This document shows, piece after piece, positions 26,959 to 36,364 of a stretch of DNA of 64,000 nt. Under the pieces are notes generated by a model, which saw nothing but the letters and a program-made list of their open reading frames with translations, did no database searches and was not told the DNA's origin. The DNA comes from Salinibacterium xinjiangense. Its GTDB lineage: Bacteria > Actinomycetota > Actinomycetes > Actinomycetales > Microbacteriaceae. A program made the translations under genes and the position numbers. Every line of letters starts with the position of its first letter. The first letter of the stretch is position 1. The stretch covers positions 372,001 to 436,000 of the forward strand of contig NZ_BMLC01000001.1 of NCBI RefSeq assembly GCF_014645015.1. The letters are read 5' to 3'.

Positions 26959-27660
26959 ATGAAGAAGTCAATGACGACCCTCGGCGCAACAGTCTTAGTG
27001 CTGTTCGCAGCGACAACGGTCGGAGCAAGTGCTGCATCAGCCGATAACTCTGGTGCATCGCACGGAAAAGGCGCAGACAAGGCCGTGACGCTTACCGCCA
27101 CGCTGAGCGAGTTGAATGGCTCAGGAGCGTCCGGAACCGCGACTGCGATCGTGCGCAACCAGAAAATCCAGCACATCGAGGTGCATGCGACGGGTCTAAC
27201 CCCGGACGCTCCGCACGCGCAGCACATTCACTACGGCAATCAGGCATTGAATGAATGCCCGACCTTGGCCCAGGACGATAACAAGGACGGTCGAATCAAC
27301 ACTGTCGAGGGCCTGCCCGCGTACGGTCCTGTCGTTGTCTCGCTCACAACGACGGGAGACACGACCCCAGCGAGCTTGCTTGCTGTGGATCGCTACCCTG
27401 TCGCGAAAGACGGCATCTTCAACTACAGCCGCGACAATATCGAGTTCACTGACGTCGCAGGAACTGGCTATGCAGCCGGTGGCGGAACGGCCAAGCAGAT
27501 CGCCGACTCGATCCGCGAAGGAGAGGGTGTGGTCGTGATCCACGGGATCGACTACAACGACGACGCCATTTACAGCTTCAGCGAAGAGGGCGCGAGCGAA
27601 CTCAACCCAGCGTTCCCTGCAGAGGCAACGGACCCGGCAGTCTGCGGCGTGCTGCGCTGA
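26959..27660 (+). CDS. Secreted CHRD-like domain protein (island cargo)
   Basis: 233 residues with a signal peptide ending near ASAASA. An AGGAG ribosome-binding site lies ten bases before the ATG. The body (VTLTATLSELNGSGASGTATAIV, HVEVHATGL-like segment, PHAQHIHYG, then a late VVVIHGIDYN) fits the CHRD/SOD-like beta fold, and DDNKDGRINTVEG looks like a single calcium-binding EF-hand loop. CHRD proteins are extracellular; their biochemical role is not established. It is the only intact non-transposon gene in the island. Confidence 0.75.
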   Translation: MKKSMTTLGATVLVLFAATTVGASAASADNSGASHGKGADKAVTLTATLSELNGSGASGTATAIVRNQKIQHIEVHATGLTPDAPHAQHIHYGNQALNECPTLAQDDNKDGRINTVEGLPAYGPVVVSLTTTGDTTPASLLAVDRYPVAKDGIFNYSRDNIEFTDVAGTGYAAGGGTAKQIADSIREGEGVVVIHGIDYNDDAIYSFSEEGASELNPAFPAEATDPAVCGVLR

Positions 27661-27675
27661 GCCAACGCTTCACCC

Positions 27676-27709
27676 AGGGCCGGGCCTATTGAAACTTAGG
27701 CCCGGCCCT
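27676..27709 (+). terminator. Terminator of the CHRD-like gene
   Basis: A 13-bp perfect stem (AGGGCCGGGCCTA / TAGGCCCGGCCCT) with an eight-base loop, 16 bases after the stop. Confidence 0.88.
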
Positions 27710-27852
27710 ACCCGCGGTGCGCCGGTTCGCTCAGACGGCTGCATTCAAGATGTAATAGCCACCAGAAACTGCTTCGGGATAAACATGAAGAGCCTGCGGC
27801 ATGTGTGCGCGGCAGGTGTGGGTTTGCTGCGCGGTTAGGTGACAGTTTTTAG

Positions 27853-28733
27853 TCACGCAGCCAGTGCGGCTGGCGTGTTCATGATGGTCTCGAAGTCGAT
27901 CGGGGTCAAACGGCCGAGCGCTGCTTGTCGACGCCGTCGGTGGTAAGTGCGCTCGATCCAGGTCACGATCGCGATTCGCAGCTGTTCGCGGGTGGTCCAG
28001 GATTAGCGGTCGAGGACATTTTCTGCAGCAGCGCGAAGAACGATTCCATGGCCGCGTTATCGCCGCACGAGGCCACTCGGCGCATCGATCCGGCGAGTCG
28101 ATGGCGGGTTAGGGTTCGAAGGAATTTCCGGCTTCGACATTGCGGTCCTCTGTCGCTGCGGACGACGCGGCCGACGATAACGCCACGCATCGCGACGGCG
28201 TTCTCCAGTGCCCGGACGGCGAGGCTCGACTTCATTCTGGAGTCGATTGAGTACCCGACGACCTTGTTGCCGAACACGTCCTTGATCGCGCAGCGGTAAA
28301 GCTTGCCCTCACCGGTTTTGTGCTCGGTGATATCGGTCAACCACAGCTGGTTCGGGCCGGTCGCGGTGAACTCGTGGCGGATCCGCCCGTTTTCGTCGGT
28401 CACGGTGCACAGGTCGTCGTGGATCGCAGGAGCGGGCTTCTTGCCGTTGCGGCCTCGCTTCTTCCCGAACGCGGACCACCATCCGTTGCTCGACGCGATC
28501 CGCCACGCGGTCTGATCGGCCATCGCCTCGCCGGCGTCACGAGCCTCGTCGGCGAGGAGCCGGTGCCCAAACTCGGGTCATCGCGATGCGCGTCGAACAA
28601 CGCGTTCGCACGAAGGGCCTCCACCACCTCGCTGGGCGTGATCGGGTTCGCAAGCCACCGGTAGTAGGGCTGGCGAGAGAGCTTCAGACCCGGCACATCA
28701 CCGTCACGGGGATCCCCGTGACGGCGAGCTCTG
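27853..28733 (-). pseudogene. IS3-type transposase OrfB, frameshifted
   Basis: Pieces of one protein lie in different frames: KLSRQPYYRWLANPITPSEV (about 28690-28560), then TAWRIASSNGWW through the catalytic-core segments NQLWLTDITEHKTG, RSDRGPQCRS and GDNAAMESFFALLQK (28523-28020), then REQLRIAIVTWIERTYHRRR to the stop at 27853. At least two frameshifts and an in-frame stop near 28005 separate them. The second Asp motif is RSDRG rather than the usual HSDRG. Confidence 0.9.
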
Positions 28734-29042
28734 TCACGAGCGGGTAGAACCTTTTCCAGGCAGGTTTGCCTGCGACAAATACGCCGCCGCTTTCCGCAGG
28801 ATCTCGTTCTCCTGCTCCAGCAGCCGGATCCGCTTCCGCGCTTCATGGAGCTCCACGCCCTCCACCCGGGACTGGCCGGGCTTCGAGCCGTCATCGCCAG
28901 CCGCGCGCTGCGTGCACTTCTGCAACGTCATTGGATGAACGCCGAAGTCTTTCGCGATCTGCTCGATCGTCACTCCGGACTCACGGTTCCTCGCGACGCG
29001 CACAACGTCATCACGGAACTCGGTGGGATAGGGCTTAGGCAC
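28734..29042 (-). CDS. IS3-type transposase OrfA
   Basis: 102 residues from a GTG at 29042 with GGAAGG upstream. It begins with PKPYPTEFRDDVVRVARNRE, has a helix-turn-helix (VTIEQIAKDFGVHPMTLQK) and a C-terminal leucine zipper (RKRIRLLEQENEILRKAAAYL), the standard OrfA plan. Alone it binds element ends but cannot transpose; the partner OrfB is broken. Confidence 0.88.
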   Translation of the reverse strand: MPKPYPTEFRDDVVRVARNRESGVTIEQIAKDFGVHPMTLQKCTQRAAGDDGSKPGQSRVEGVELHEARKRIRLLEQENEILRKAAAYLSQANLPGKGSTRS

Positions 29043-29098
29043 GATGCCATCCTTCCAGGCCGCCCTCCCGGGCAAGCCAGATCAGATGTCACCCATCC

Positions 29099-29297
29099 AT
29101 GCAGCAGTCCCCTCCGACATATCGGCTTGGTGCCCGGACATGTGTCCTCCATCGTTTGGGTAGCCTCAAATGCTCTGACGAGTCGAAGACGGTCTTCGAC
29201 AGTCTTGAGTTACCAAATCATTCGGCCGGTCACGTCCTGTTTGAAGCTATTCAGGATCGCGTGACCCATCACGCAACCTAACTATGTCCCCCGACAC
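29099..29297. other. Island right end, contains a 9-bp-arm hairpin
   Basis: About 200 bases between the IS3 element and duplication copy B. GTCGAAGAC-G-GTCTTCGAC at 29182-29200 is a perfect inverted repeat. No gene is recognisable, and the sequence has no match elsewhere in the window. Confidence 0.5.
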
Positions 29298-29803
29298 GCC
29301 CAGTCGAGGTACCACGGCGGCGATTCGACGACAACAGGCGGTTCGTCGGGGAAGAACAGGAACGCGCGATCGTCCCCGGCTTCGGCGCGCACCACGGTTC
29401 CGTCGAGCGCGATTCTCGTTCCGATTCCCAGGCGCTGCGCCGGACCCTCTCCGAAGACGAGTGCAGGGACGGACACCGGCACGCCGTCAACGAATCCCAG
29501 GTAGACCTCGAACGAGCCGCGACCCGGCAACACAGTCTGCGTGGCCGTCGCTACGGCGTCGACCCTGACGTGGTGCGCCGCGGCATCAACCAGAACAGCG
29601 GGCGACCGCGCCGGCGCCTGGAGCGCAGCGCCAGGAGCTCCCGTCGTCTCGCTCAAAGCCGTCCGGGTGACGTTTGCCGCGGTCCCGTGGTCGCGCAGGG
29701 CCGCAACGAGTACCGCGCAGCCGAGTGCAACCAGCAGGAGCACGATAACCGCGCCGACCTTGACGCGAAGTCGTGCCCGCCGCGGGTCTGGAAGGTCGTC
29801 CAC
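29282..29803 (-). pseudogene. ComEA-ComEC chimeric open frame
   Basis: 173 codons. The first 59 or so residues equal the ComEA N-terminus including its membrane helix (ALRDHGTAANVTRTALSETT shows three changes from the intact copy). At GAPGA it fuses in frame to ComEC residues beginning LQAPARSPAVLVDAAAHH and runs to YLDWA, then ends in island DNA. It lacks the DNA-binding and channel domains. The leaderless promoter box is retained, so it may be expressed, but no function is expected. Confidence 0.85.
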
Positions 29804-29957
29804 GTTCGAACGCTACGTGAACGCCTCCCCGTTCTCGGCCCAGGGCAGACCCCGGTGGATTACGCGGGCTTTGTCGCGATGTTCACGAGTCGAGGGGCTC
29901 GCACGATCACGTTGACGATCTCCCGACCGACCGTGGCCCGAGCGACGGCGACGGATG
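29298..29957. repeat. Copy B of the comEC-comEA-leuS-end duplication, with internal deletion
   Basis: It matches copy A (23683-25040) almost base for base but lacks the 686 bases equivalent to 24013-24698. The deletion joint falls at a two-base overlap (CA) in the comEA linker repeat. Its right part is the genuine comEA upstream region and 3' end of leuS. Confidence 0.92.
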
Positions 29958-32451
29958 CCCGTGCCAGCGCTTCGAGCGCATCGGTCGAGATCTTCGGCGC
30001 CACCTCGATACGGTCCCGCACCTTGCCGTCGACCTGCACGATGGCTGTCACCGACTCCTCGACCAGCAGTGTCGGATCGGCCTTTCGCCACCCGGCGAGC
30101 GCCACTGTCGGCTGGTAACCCAACCGCTCCCACATCTCTTCGGCCGTGAACGGCGCGAACATGCTCAGCGCGATCGTGATGACCTCGACCGCCTCGCGCA
30201 CTGCCGCGTCGCCGCCGCCTGCGCCGACGTCGATGACCTTACGCGTCGCGTTGGTGAGCTCCATGATGCGGGCGACGAGCACGTTGAACTTGAGGGTCTC
30301 CGCGAGCGCCGGACCATCGGCGAGGAAGCGATGGGTTTGGCGGCGAAGCGCCGCATCCCCCGTCTTCCACTCGATCTCGGGAGCGCTCGTGACGTCGATG
30401 GCGAGCCGGAACGCGCGGGCGAGGAATTTCGCAGACGCAGCCGGTGAGACATCCTCCCAGTTGATGTTGTCTTCGGGCGGCCCCGCGAACGCGAGGGTCA
30501 GCCGCAGGGCATCTGCGCCGTACTTATCGACCTCGGCCGTGAACGTCGTGCCCTTCGGGCTGCGCTTTGACATCTTCTTGCCCTCAGACAGCACCATGCC
30601 CTGGTTGAGCAAGGCACTGAAGGGTTCGGTGAAGCTGACGTACCCGAGGTCGAAGAGCACCTTCGTGATGAAACGCGCGTACAGCAGGTGCAGGATGGCG
30701 TGCTCGACGCCTCCGACGTACTGGTCGACCGGAGCCCACTTCTCGGCCTCCGCAACGTCGAATGCCTTGTCAGGATCGTTCGGCGACAGGAATCGAAGGA
30801 AGTACCACGAACTGTCGACGAAGGTGTCCATCGTGTCGGCGTCGCGGCGGGCCGGGCGGCCGTCGCGCGGGTCTGGCACGGTGATCCAGTTCTCCGCGGC
30901 AGCCAGCGGTGACTGCCCCTTCGGCTTCAGGTCGAGACCGTCGGTCGGGGGAAGCACGACGGGAAGCTGCTCGAACGGCACCGCCATGAGCTCGCCATCG
31001 TCACCGTGGATGATCGGGATCGGTGTGCCCCAGAACCGCTGGCGTGAAATCAGCCAGTCACGAAGCCGGTAGGTCTTGGCTGCGCGGCCGGTGCCGGCGG
31101 CTTCCAGCTGCTCGATGACCTTCTTGATCGCGTTGTTCTTGCTGAGTCCGTCGAGCGGTCCCGAGTTGAGCATGCGACCGTCACCGATGAGCGCCTTGCC
31201 TGTCGCCCTCGGGTCGAGCGGTGGAAGGTCATCCGGCAGGATCGCCATGCCGTTCTCGTCGAGTTCGAGCACGGGGATCGAGCCGGTCATGGGCGCGTTG
31301 ACGTCGAGCACCACGCGCACGGGCAGGTCGAATTTGATGGCAAAGTCGAGGTCACGCTGGTCGTGGGCTGGCACCGACATCACGGCGCCGTGGCCGTAGT
31401 CGGCGAGAACATAATCCGAGGTCCAGATGGGGATGCGCTCGCCCGTCACCGGGTTTATCGCGAAGCGCTCCAGCGGGATGCCCGTTTTCTCCCTCGTGGC
31501 GTCCTGGCGTTCGATCTCGGTATTCTTCTGGGCTGAGGCGAGGTATCCCGCGAAGGCCTCCTGGACCGCTGGCGTGGAACCGGCGACGAGTTCGGCCGCC
31601 AGGTCTGAGTCAGGGGCGACGACCATAAAGGTCACGCCGTAGAGCGTGTCGGGGCGGGTCGTGAAGACCGTGAGTTTGCCGTCTCTGCCTTCGATCTCGA
31701 AGTCGACGTCCGCGCCGATGGACCGGCCGATCCAGTTGCGTTGCATCGACAGCACTTTGGTCGGCCACGAACCCTCGAGCTGGTTCAGGTCGTCGAGCAG
31801 GCGATCCGCGTAATCGGTGATCCTGAAGTACCACTGGGTGAGCTTCTTCTTGACGACCATCGCACCGGAGCGCTCAGACGTGCCATCGGGCAGCACCTGC
31901 TCATTAGCCAGGACTGTCTGGTCTTTCGGATCCCAGTTGACCCAGCTCTCTTTACGGTAGGCGAGTCCCTTCTCGTAGAGCTTCAGGAACAGCCACTGGG
32001 TCCATTTGTAGTACTCAGGGTCGCTGGTGTGCAGCACCCGGCTCCAGTCGAACGAGACGCCGTAGCGGCGCATGCTCGCCTTCTGCTGCGCGATGTTGTC
32101 ATAGGTCCAGCCGACGGGGTCGATGCCGCGCTCGATCGCCGCATTCTCCGCGGGAAGGCCGAAGGAGTCCCAGCCGATGGGGTGCAGCACGTTGAATCCA
32201 CGCTGGCGCCAATACCGGGCGGCGATATCGCCAAAGGCATAAGCCTCGGCATGACCCATGTGGAGGTCTCCCGAGGGATAAGGAAACATGTCGAGGATGT
32301 ATTTGCGCGGCCGTTTGTCGGCTGGGTTGTCCGTCGCGAACGGCTTCAGCTCGTCCCAGATCGGCTGCCACTTAGCCTGGATCGCCGCGATGTCGTAGCC
32401 GTGGCTGTCGTCACGCTCGTCGCGGTGGTCTGGATCGCGGGGCTCGGTCAC
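29860..32451 (-). CDS. leuS: Leucyl-tRNA synthetase
   Basis: 863 residues. Class I signatures are present: HMGH in [19 protein letters not shown] and KMSKR in [13 protein letters not shown], with the editing domain between them ([18 protein letters not shown]) and a C-terminal anticodon/LeuS-specific region. It charges tRNA-Leu in the cytoplasm. The GTG at 32451 begins a short acidic N-terminus. Its last codons are in duplication copy B, but the gene itself is intact. Confidence 0.97.
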   Translation of the reverse strand: MTEPRDPDHRDERDDSHGYDIAAIQAKWQPIWDELKPFATDNPADKRPRKYILDMFPYPSGDLHMGHAEAYAFGDIAARYWRQRGFNVLHPIGWDSFGLPAENAAIERGIDPVGWTYDNIAQQKASMRRYGVSFDWSRVLHTSDPEYYKWTQWLFLKLYEKGLAYRKESWVNWDPKDQTVLANEQVLPDGTSERSGAMVVKKKLTQWYFRITDYADRLLDDLNQLEGSWPTKVLSMQRNWIGRSIGADVDFEIEGRDGKLTVFTTRPDTLYGVTFMVVAPDSDLAAELVAGSTPAVQEAFAGYLASAQKNTEIERQDATREKTGIPLERFAINPVTGERIPIWTSDYVLADYGHGAVMSVPAHDQRDLDFAIKFDLPVRVVLDVNAPMTGSIPVLELDENGMAILPDDLPPLDPRATGKALIGDGRMLNSGPLDGLSKNNAIKKVIEQLEAAGTGRAAKTYRLRDWLISRQRFWGTPIPIIHGDDGELMAVPFEQLPVVLPPTDGLDLKPKGQSPLAAAENWITVPDPRDGRPARRDADTMDTFVDSSWYFLRFLSPNDPDKAFDVAEAEKWAPVDQYVGGVEHAILHLLYARFITKVLFDLGYVSFTEPFSALLNQGMVLSEGKKMSKRSPKGTTFTAEVDKYGADALRLTLAFAGPPEDNINWEDVSPAASAKFLARAFRLAIDVTSAPEIEWKTGDAALRRQTHRFLADGPALAETLKFNVLVARIMELTNATRKVIDVGAGGGDAAVREAVEVITIALSMFAPFTAEEMWERLGYQPTVALAGWRKADPTLLVEESVTAIVQVDGKVRDRIEVAPKISTDALEALARASVAVARATVGREIVNVIVRAPRLVNIATKPA

Positions 32452-32566
32452 TTGTTTCTCACTTCAGGTTGGGGCTGGTGACGATCGCCGTTGATCGGGG
32501 GCCGTCGCGGCAGGGCGAACGACCCCGCCAAGGTTACCGGTTACGCCTGCGGTCTTCTTGTTCGCC

Positions 32567-33880
32567 TCAGGAGGCGGGCCCTCCCAGCGCCGCGAGCAGC
32601 GCTGCCACCTTGAGTTTCGTCTCAGCCAGCTCCTCCTCAGGCACAGACAGAGCGGTGATTCCGCCGCCGGTACCGATCGTGGCGCCATCCTGATCGATGA
32701 TGATCGACCGGATGACCATGGCGAGATCGATCGCACCATCGAAGCCGACGTACCCGAAGGCTCCGGAGTAAATTCCCCGCGGTCTCCGCTCAAGCCGATC
32801 GAGGATCGTGGTCGCCGACAGCTTGGGTGCTCCGGTCATGGAACCGGCCGGGAAGCAGGCGCCGATCGCGTCGACGCCGGTCAGGCCGTCCGCCAGTTCG
32901 CCGCGAACCGTGCTGACGAGCTGGTGCACCTGGGCGTAGCTCTCGACGGCGAGGAGGCCAATCACCCCGACCGTGCCCGGCTTCGACACCCTTCCGATGT
33001 CGTTGCGCATCAGGTCGACGATCATGACGTTCTCCGCGCGCTCCTTCACGCTGTCCTCGAGTTCGTGTCGGAGCAGCCAGTCCCCCGCTTCGGTGCTGCC
33101 CCTGGGCCGGGTGCCCTTCATGGGACTGGTTGTCACGATCCCGGCAGTGCTCACAGTGAGAAACTGCTCGGGGCTCGCGCTCAGCAGTGACACACCTCCT
33201 GCACGCACCAGCGCACCGTGATGCGTGGGGCTCGATTCGCGCAGCGCGAGGTAGGTCGAGACAGGGTCGGGGCTGCCCCCCACGCGAACCTCTGTCGTCA
33301 GGCACAGCAGGTAGGCGTCACCCTCGACGATCGCTTGCTGGCACTGTGCAATCATCTCCAGGTATTCGTCGTCCCGGTGCGCCCAGGTCACGTCTCCCAT
33401 GGCTCCCTGCGCAACGGGAGGCGGGGCGTCGCGTGAGAGGGCGTCCAGCACTTCGGTGCGCCACGCTTCGGCGTCGTCGAGCGCCATCACTGTGACAAGC
33501 CCGGTCGAGTGGTCGAAGGCGAGCGCGCGCTCGATCCTCAGCCATGCGGCATCCGGATACCGCGACGGTCGTTCGACGGGCATCGCCATGGTCTCGCCGC
33601 GCAGTTCATACCCGAGCCAGCCGACCCAGCCGAGGGTGAACCCGGGTGGGGCATCCGAGGTATCCACCTGCTCCGCCGCGAGAGAGTCGCGCAGCCAATC
33701 CAGCACCGGCCCGTCGAATTCCGTCCTGACCTCGGAGGCGAGCCCGATGTAGCTCGTGCCGGTCGTGGCGCCCTGCCCGCTGTCAAGCCAGAACGCGGAA
33801 TCCGAATCGCCGCAGATGGCCCTGTAGGCGACGGCGGGATCGACCCAGCGACCAAGGGAAGCACTCAGCACACGGGGCAT
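32567..33880 (-). CDS. pabB: Aminodeoxychorismate synthase component I
   Basis: 437 residues. The chorismate-binding domain shows SPMKGTRPRG, the metal-binding segment ENVMIVDLMRNDIGRV and the late PAGSMTGAPK signature. It converts chorismate with ammonia to 4-amino-4-deoxychorismate for folate. Assignment to PabB rather than TrpE rests on the class IV aminotransferase gene divergently next to it. No amidotransferase (pabA) is seen in the window. The ATG is leaderless, with TAGTCT six bases upstream. Confidence 0.88.
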   Translation of the reverse strand: MPRVLSASLGRWVDPAVAYRAICGDSDSAFWLDSGQGATTGTSYIGLASEVRTEFDGPVLDWLRDSLAAEQVDTSDAPPGFTLGWVGWLGYELRGETMAMPVERPSRYPDAAWLRIERALAFDHSTGLVTVMALDDAEAWRTEVLDALSRDAPPPVAQGAMGDVTWAHRDDEYLEMIAQCQQAIVEGDAYLLCLTTEVRVGGSPDPVSTYLALRESSPTHHGALVRAGGVSLLSASPEQFLTVSTAGIVTTSPMKGTRPRGSTEAGDWLLRHELEDSVKERAENVMIVDLMRNDIGRVSKPGTVGVIGLLAVESYAQVHQLVSTVRGELADGLTGVDAIGACFPAGSMTGAPKLSATTILDRLERRPRGIYSGAFGYVGFDGAIDLAMVIRSIIIDQDGATIGTGGGITALSVPEEELAETKLKVAALLAALGGPAS

Positions 33881-33892
33881 AACCTAAGACTA
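33880..33892. promoter_or_regulatory. Interlocked divergent leaderless promoters of pabB and the class IV aminotransferase
   Basis: The two start codons face away from each other with 11 bases between. On the plus strand TAACCT (33880-33885) is six bases before ATG 33892. On the minus strand TAGTCT (33892-33887) is six bases before ATG 33880. Each -10 overlaps the other gene's start codon. Confidence 0.65.
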
Positions 33893-34644
33893 TGAGTGTC
33901 GCGTCGATCTCCCGGTGGCATGACGATGCCCTCGTGCCGCTCGAATACTGCGAGATGAGCGATTCGTCGATGGTCGCCGCGGATTCCTGGTTCGTCAATG
34001 ACGGTCGGGTGCTGGCGATCGGGCTCCACCGGGAGCGATTTCTCAACAATGCCCCGGGCGCAGAATCGTTCTGGGATGCCGTGATCGACGCCATCCCGAA
34101 GCATGGCGACTGGTTTCCCCGGGTCGAGCAGCATTCCAACGGTCGGCTCGTATTCAGGCTGCGCACCGCCCCTGAACGCCAGCGAACCGCGGTGCTCGCC
34201 ACGTGGAATGGGCGGGAACCGCGCACCCAACCGGGCGTGAAGGGGCCGGACCTCGGGGCCATGCTGCGCATCCGCTCAGCCGTGCAACCGCTGGGCGCCT
34301 CCGAGGCCGTGATCCTCTCGGAGGATGGGCTGGTGGTGGAGGGGGCCTATTCCGGCCTGCTCTGGTGGCGCGGAGACATCCTGTGCGGTCCCCCGACCGA
34401 CCTGCCCCGCGTCAACAGCGTGACGACCAGGAGCGCGCTCACACTCGCGACGGCGCTCGGTCTCGACACCCACGAAGAAGCTGTCACGCCCGGGGAGCTC
34501 GACGGAACGGAGCTGTGGGTGCTGAGCGCCCTGCATGGCATCCGCATCGCAACGGCCTGGGTCGACGGGCCGGAACTCGCTGAGCAACCGGGTCGGCTCG
34601 CAGCGTGGCAGGCACGCCTCGACACGCTGCGCAGGGCGATCTGA
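33892..34644 (+). CDS. pabC: Class IV aminotransferase, probable aminodeoxychorismate lyase
   Basis: 250 residues. Fold-type IV features include VKGPDLGAM (catalytic Lys), EAVILSEDGLVVEGAYSGLLWW and the PPTDLPRVNSVTTR phosphate-cradle region. Next to pabB the likely reaction is 4-amino-4-deoxychorismate to p-aminobenzoate plus pyruvate. The N-terminus is less conserved than in E. coli PabC, so a branched-chain or D-amino-acid aminotransferase role is not excluded. DedA starts three bases after its stop. Confidence 0.75.
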   Translation: MSVASISRWHDDALVPLEYCEMSDSSMVAADSWFVNDGRVLAIGLHRERFLNNAPGAESFWDAVIDAIPKHGDWFPRVEQHSNGRLVFRLRTAPERQRTAVLATWNGREPRTQPGVKGPDLGAMLRIRSAVQPLGASEAVILSEDGLVVEGAYSGLLWWRGDILCGPPTDLPRVNSVTTRSALTLATALGLDTHEEAVTPGELDGTELWVLSALHGIRIATAWVDGPELAEQPGRLAAWQARLDTLRRAI

Positions 34645-34647
34645 CCG

Positions 34648-35379
34648 ATGCTCGAACTCGCTGCGCAGGTCACCAATCCCGTCGAATGGCTGGGTGAGTT
34701 GCTCAGCGGCGGGCTCGCGTGGATCCTGGCGATCGTCCAGTCGATCGATCCGACGCTGCGCACAATCCTTGCCGGTGTGGGGATCCTGCTCGAGACCTCG
34801 ATCTTCATCGGCCTGGTCATTCCAGGAGACACGATCGTGGTCGTCGCCGCCACGGCGGTCAACGGTCCGCTCGAATATTTCGCCCTGGCCATCGCCGTCA
34901 TCATCGGTGCACTAGGTGGGGAGAGCATCGGGTTCATGCTCGGCCGATTCTTCGGACCGAGAATACGCGCGTCGAGGCTTGGCCGCCGACTGGGCGAGAA
35001 GAACTGGATCCGCGCCGAGAACTACATCGACCGACGGGGCGGAATCGCCGTGTTCATCTCGCGATTCCTTCCCGTGCTCCACGCGCTCGTTCCGGTGACG
35101 GTCGGCATGAGCACGATGAGCTACCGCAGGTTCATGGCCTGGACGCTGCCGGCATCCGTGATCTGGAGCTTCGCCTACGTCTCGGTCGGCAGTCTCGCCG
35201 CCGACAGCTTCACCGCCATGATCGACCGCCTGCACTACGCCGGCTACCTCTTCGTCGGCATCATCCTGGTCTTCTCGATTGTCGTCGTGGTCGTCAGGAA
35301 AATCATCGAGCGCAGGGAGTCGCGACACATGAACCACCGTGGCGACGGGGATGCGAACACCGCAGATCCGGTCGACTGA
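34648..35379 (+). CDS. DedA family membrane protein
   Basis: 243 residues with several helices. Family motifs are FIGLVIPGDTIVVVAA, GALGGESIGFMLGRFFG and the FISRFLPVLHALVPVTVGMS amphipathic segment. DedA proteins recycle or flip lipid carriers such as undecaprenyl phosphate across the membrane in characterised members. It is co-transcribed with the upstream class IV aminotransferase (three-base gap). The tail is hydrophilic with RRESRHMNHRGD. Confidence 0.9.
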   Translation: MLELAAQVTNPVEWLGELLSGGLAWILAIVQSIDPTLRTILAGVGILLETSIFIGLVIPGDTIVVVAATAVNGPLEYFALAIAVIIGALGGESIGFMLGRFFGPRIRASRLGRRLGEKNWIRAENYIDRRGGIAVFISRFLPVLHALVPVTVGMSTMSYRRFMAWTLPASVIWSFAYVSVGSLAADSFTAMIDRLHYAGYLFVGIILVFSIVVVVVRKIIERRESRHMNHRGDGDANTADPVD

Positions 35380-35387
35380 AACGCAAA

Positions 35388-35415
35388 GGGCGCGGATGCC
35401 GCAGCATCCGCCCCC
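35388..35415. terminator. Terminator hairpin between convergent genes
   Basis: GCGGATGC-CGCA-GCATCCGC (35392-35411) extends outward with GGG/CCC across a one-base bulge. It can serve both dedA and the osmoprotectant operon. Confidence 0.75.
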
Positions 35416-35446
35416 TCCTTCGACACGGTTCTACACCGACCGGATC

Positions 35447-36361
35447 CTACGACAGCAGGTCATTGTCCTTCAGCCACTTGGTGGCAATGTCGGCTGACGA
35501 CTGCTGGTCGACCGTGGACTCGACGTTCATGGCGACGAGGGCCTCGGGAGTCAGCTTCGCCTGCACGGCGTTGATGACATCCGCGATGGAGTCGGCGATG
35601 TCGGCGTTCACGAGCGGAACGACGTTCGAGGCGAGGAACAGCCCCTCCGGGTCGTCCAGCGTCACGAGCTTCTCGGTCTGGATGCGTGGATCTGCGCTGT
35701 AGACGTTCGCGATGTTGACGGTACCTGCGATGAGGTCCTGGACCGTGGTGTCACCGGTGGCCGAGAAACCTACGGTCGCGCCATAGGTGGCGAGTAACCC
35801 GGCGGGGCCATACGGACGCTCTTCGAGCTCGGCGTTGCCACCGAGGGTGAGGGGCGTGGTCACGTTCGCCAGGTCGGCGAGGCTCTTCAGGTTGTTGTCG
35901 GCGGCGAACTTGGCCGTGACGTTGTACGAGTCCTGGTCGGTGGCCGAGGCCTGGTCGAGCACGGTCAGGCTGTCGGGGAGGGCACCGGCGAGAGCGGCGT
36001 ACACGTCATCCGGGGTGGTCGCGGTGGTCTTGGCGTCATAGAACTGCAACAGGTTCCCGGTGTATTCGGGGAAGAGGTCGACATCACCATTCTCGAGCGA
36101 CGGCAGGTACGCGTCGCGCTGGCCGATGTTGAACTGGCGCTCGACCGTGAATCCGGCGTCCTCAAGCGCCTGGGAGTAGATCTCCGCGATGATCTCGTTG
36201 GAGTAGTAGGCCTGCGAGCCGACAGTGATCGTGGTGCTGTCACCCGGGGCATTCGATCCGGTGTCCAGTGGATCACCCGACGCGCACCCTGACAGGGCCA
36301 ATGCCGCCCCGACCACGACTGCGCCAATGGCGAGCCGGCCCTTGTTCTTCGCTGTGAACAT
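35447..36361 (-). CDS. Osmoprotectant ABC transporter, substrate-binding lipoprotein
   Basis: 304 residues. A signal with lipobox LSGC (Cys about residue 26) anchors it outside the membrane. The binding domain (ITVGSQAYYSNEIIAEIYSQAL, DLFPEYTGNLLQFYD, YSADPRIQTEKLVTLDDPEG) is the OpuAC/QAT family that binds quaternary amines such as glycine betaine, carnitine or choline. It is the last gene of a four-gene operon, three bases after the second permease. The exact ligand is not determinable. Confidence 0.9.
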   Translation of the reverse strand: MFTAKNKGRLAIGAVVVGAALALSGCASGDPLDTGSNAPGDSTTITVGSQAYYSNEIIAEIYSQALEDAGFTVERQFNIGQRDAYLPSLENGDVDLFPEYTGNLLQFYDAKTTATTPDDVYAALAGALPDSLTVLDQASATDQDSYNVTAKFAADNNLKSLADLANVTTPLTLGGNAELEERPYGPAGLLATYGATVGFSATGDTTVQDLIAGTVNIANVYSADPRIQTEKLVTLDDPEGLFLASNVVPLVNADIADSIADVINAVQAKLTPEALVAMNVESTVDQQSSADIATKWLKDNDLLS

Positions 36362-36364
36362 TTC

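Larger units (their letters stand above)
27833..29098 (-). mobile_element. IS3-family insertion sequence with degenerate orfB
   Basis: The ends carry inverted repeats: GGTTAGGTGACAG at 27833 and, on the other strand, GGATGGGTGACATC at 29098. Inside are orfA (intact) and orfB (broken) on the minus strand in the usual order. No clear target duplication is seen. Confidence 0.8.
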
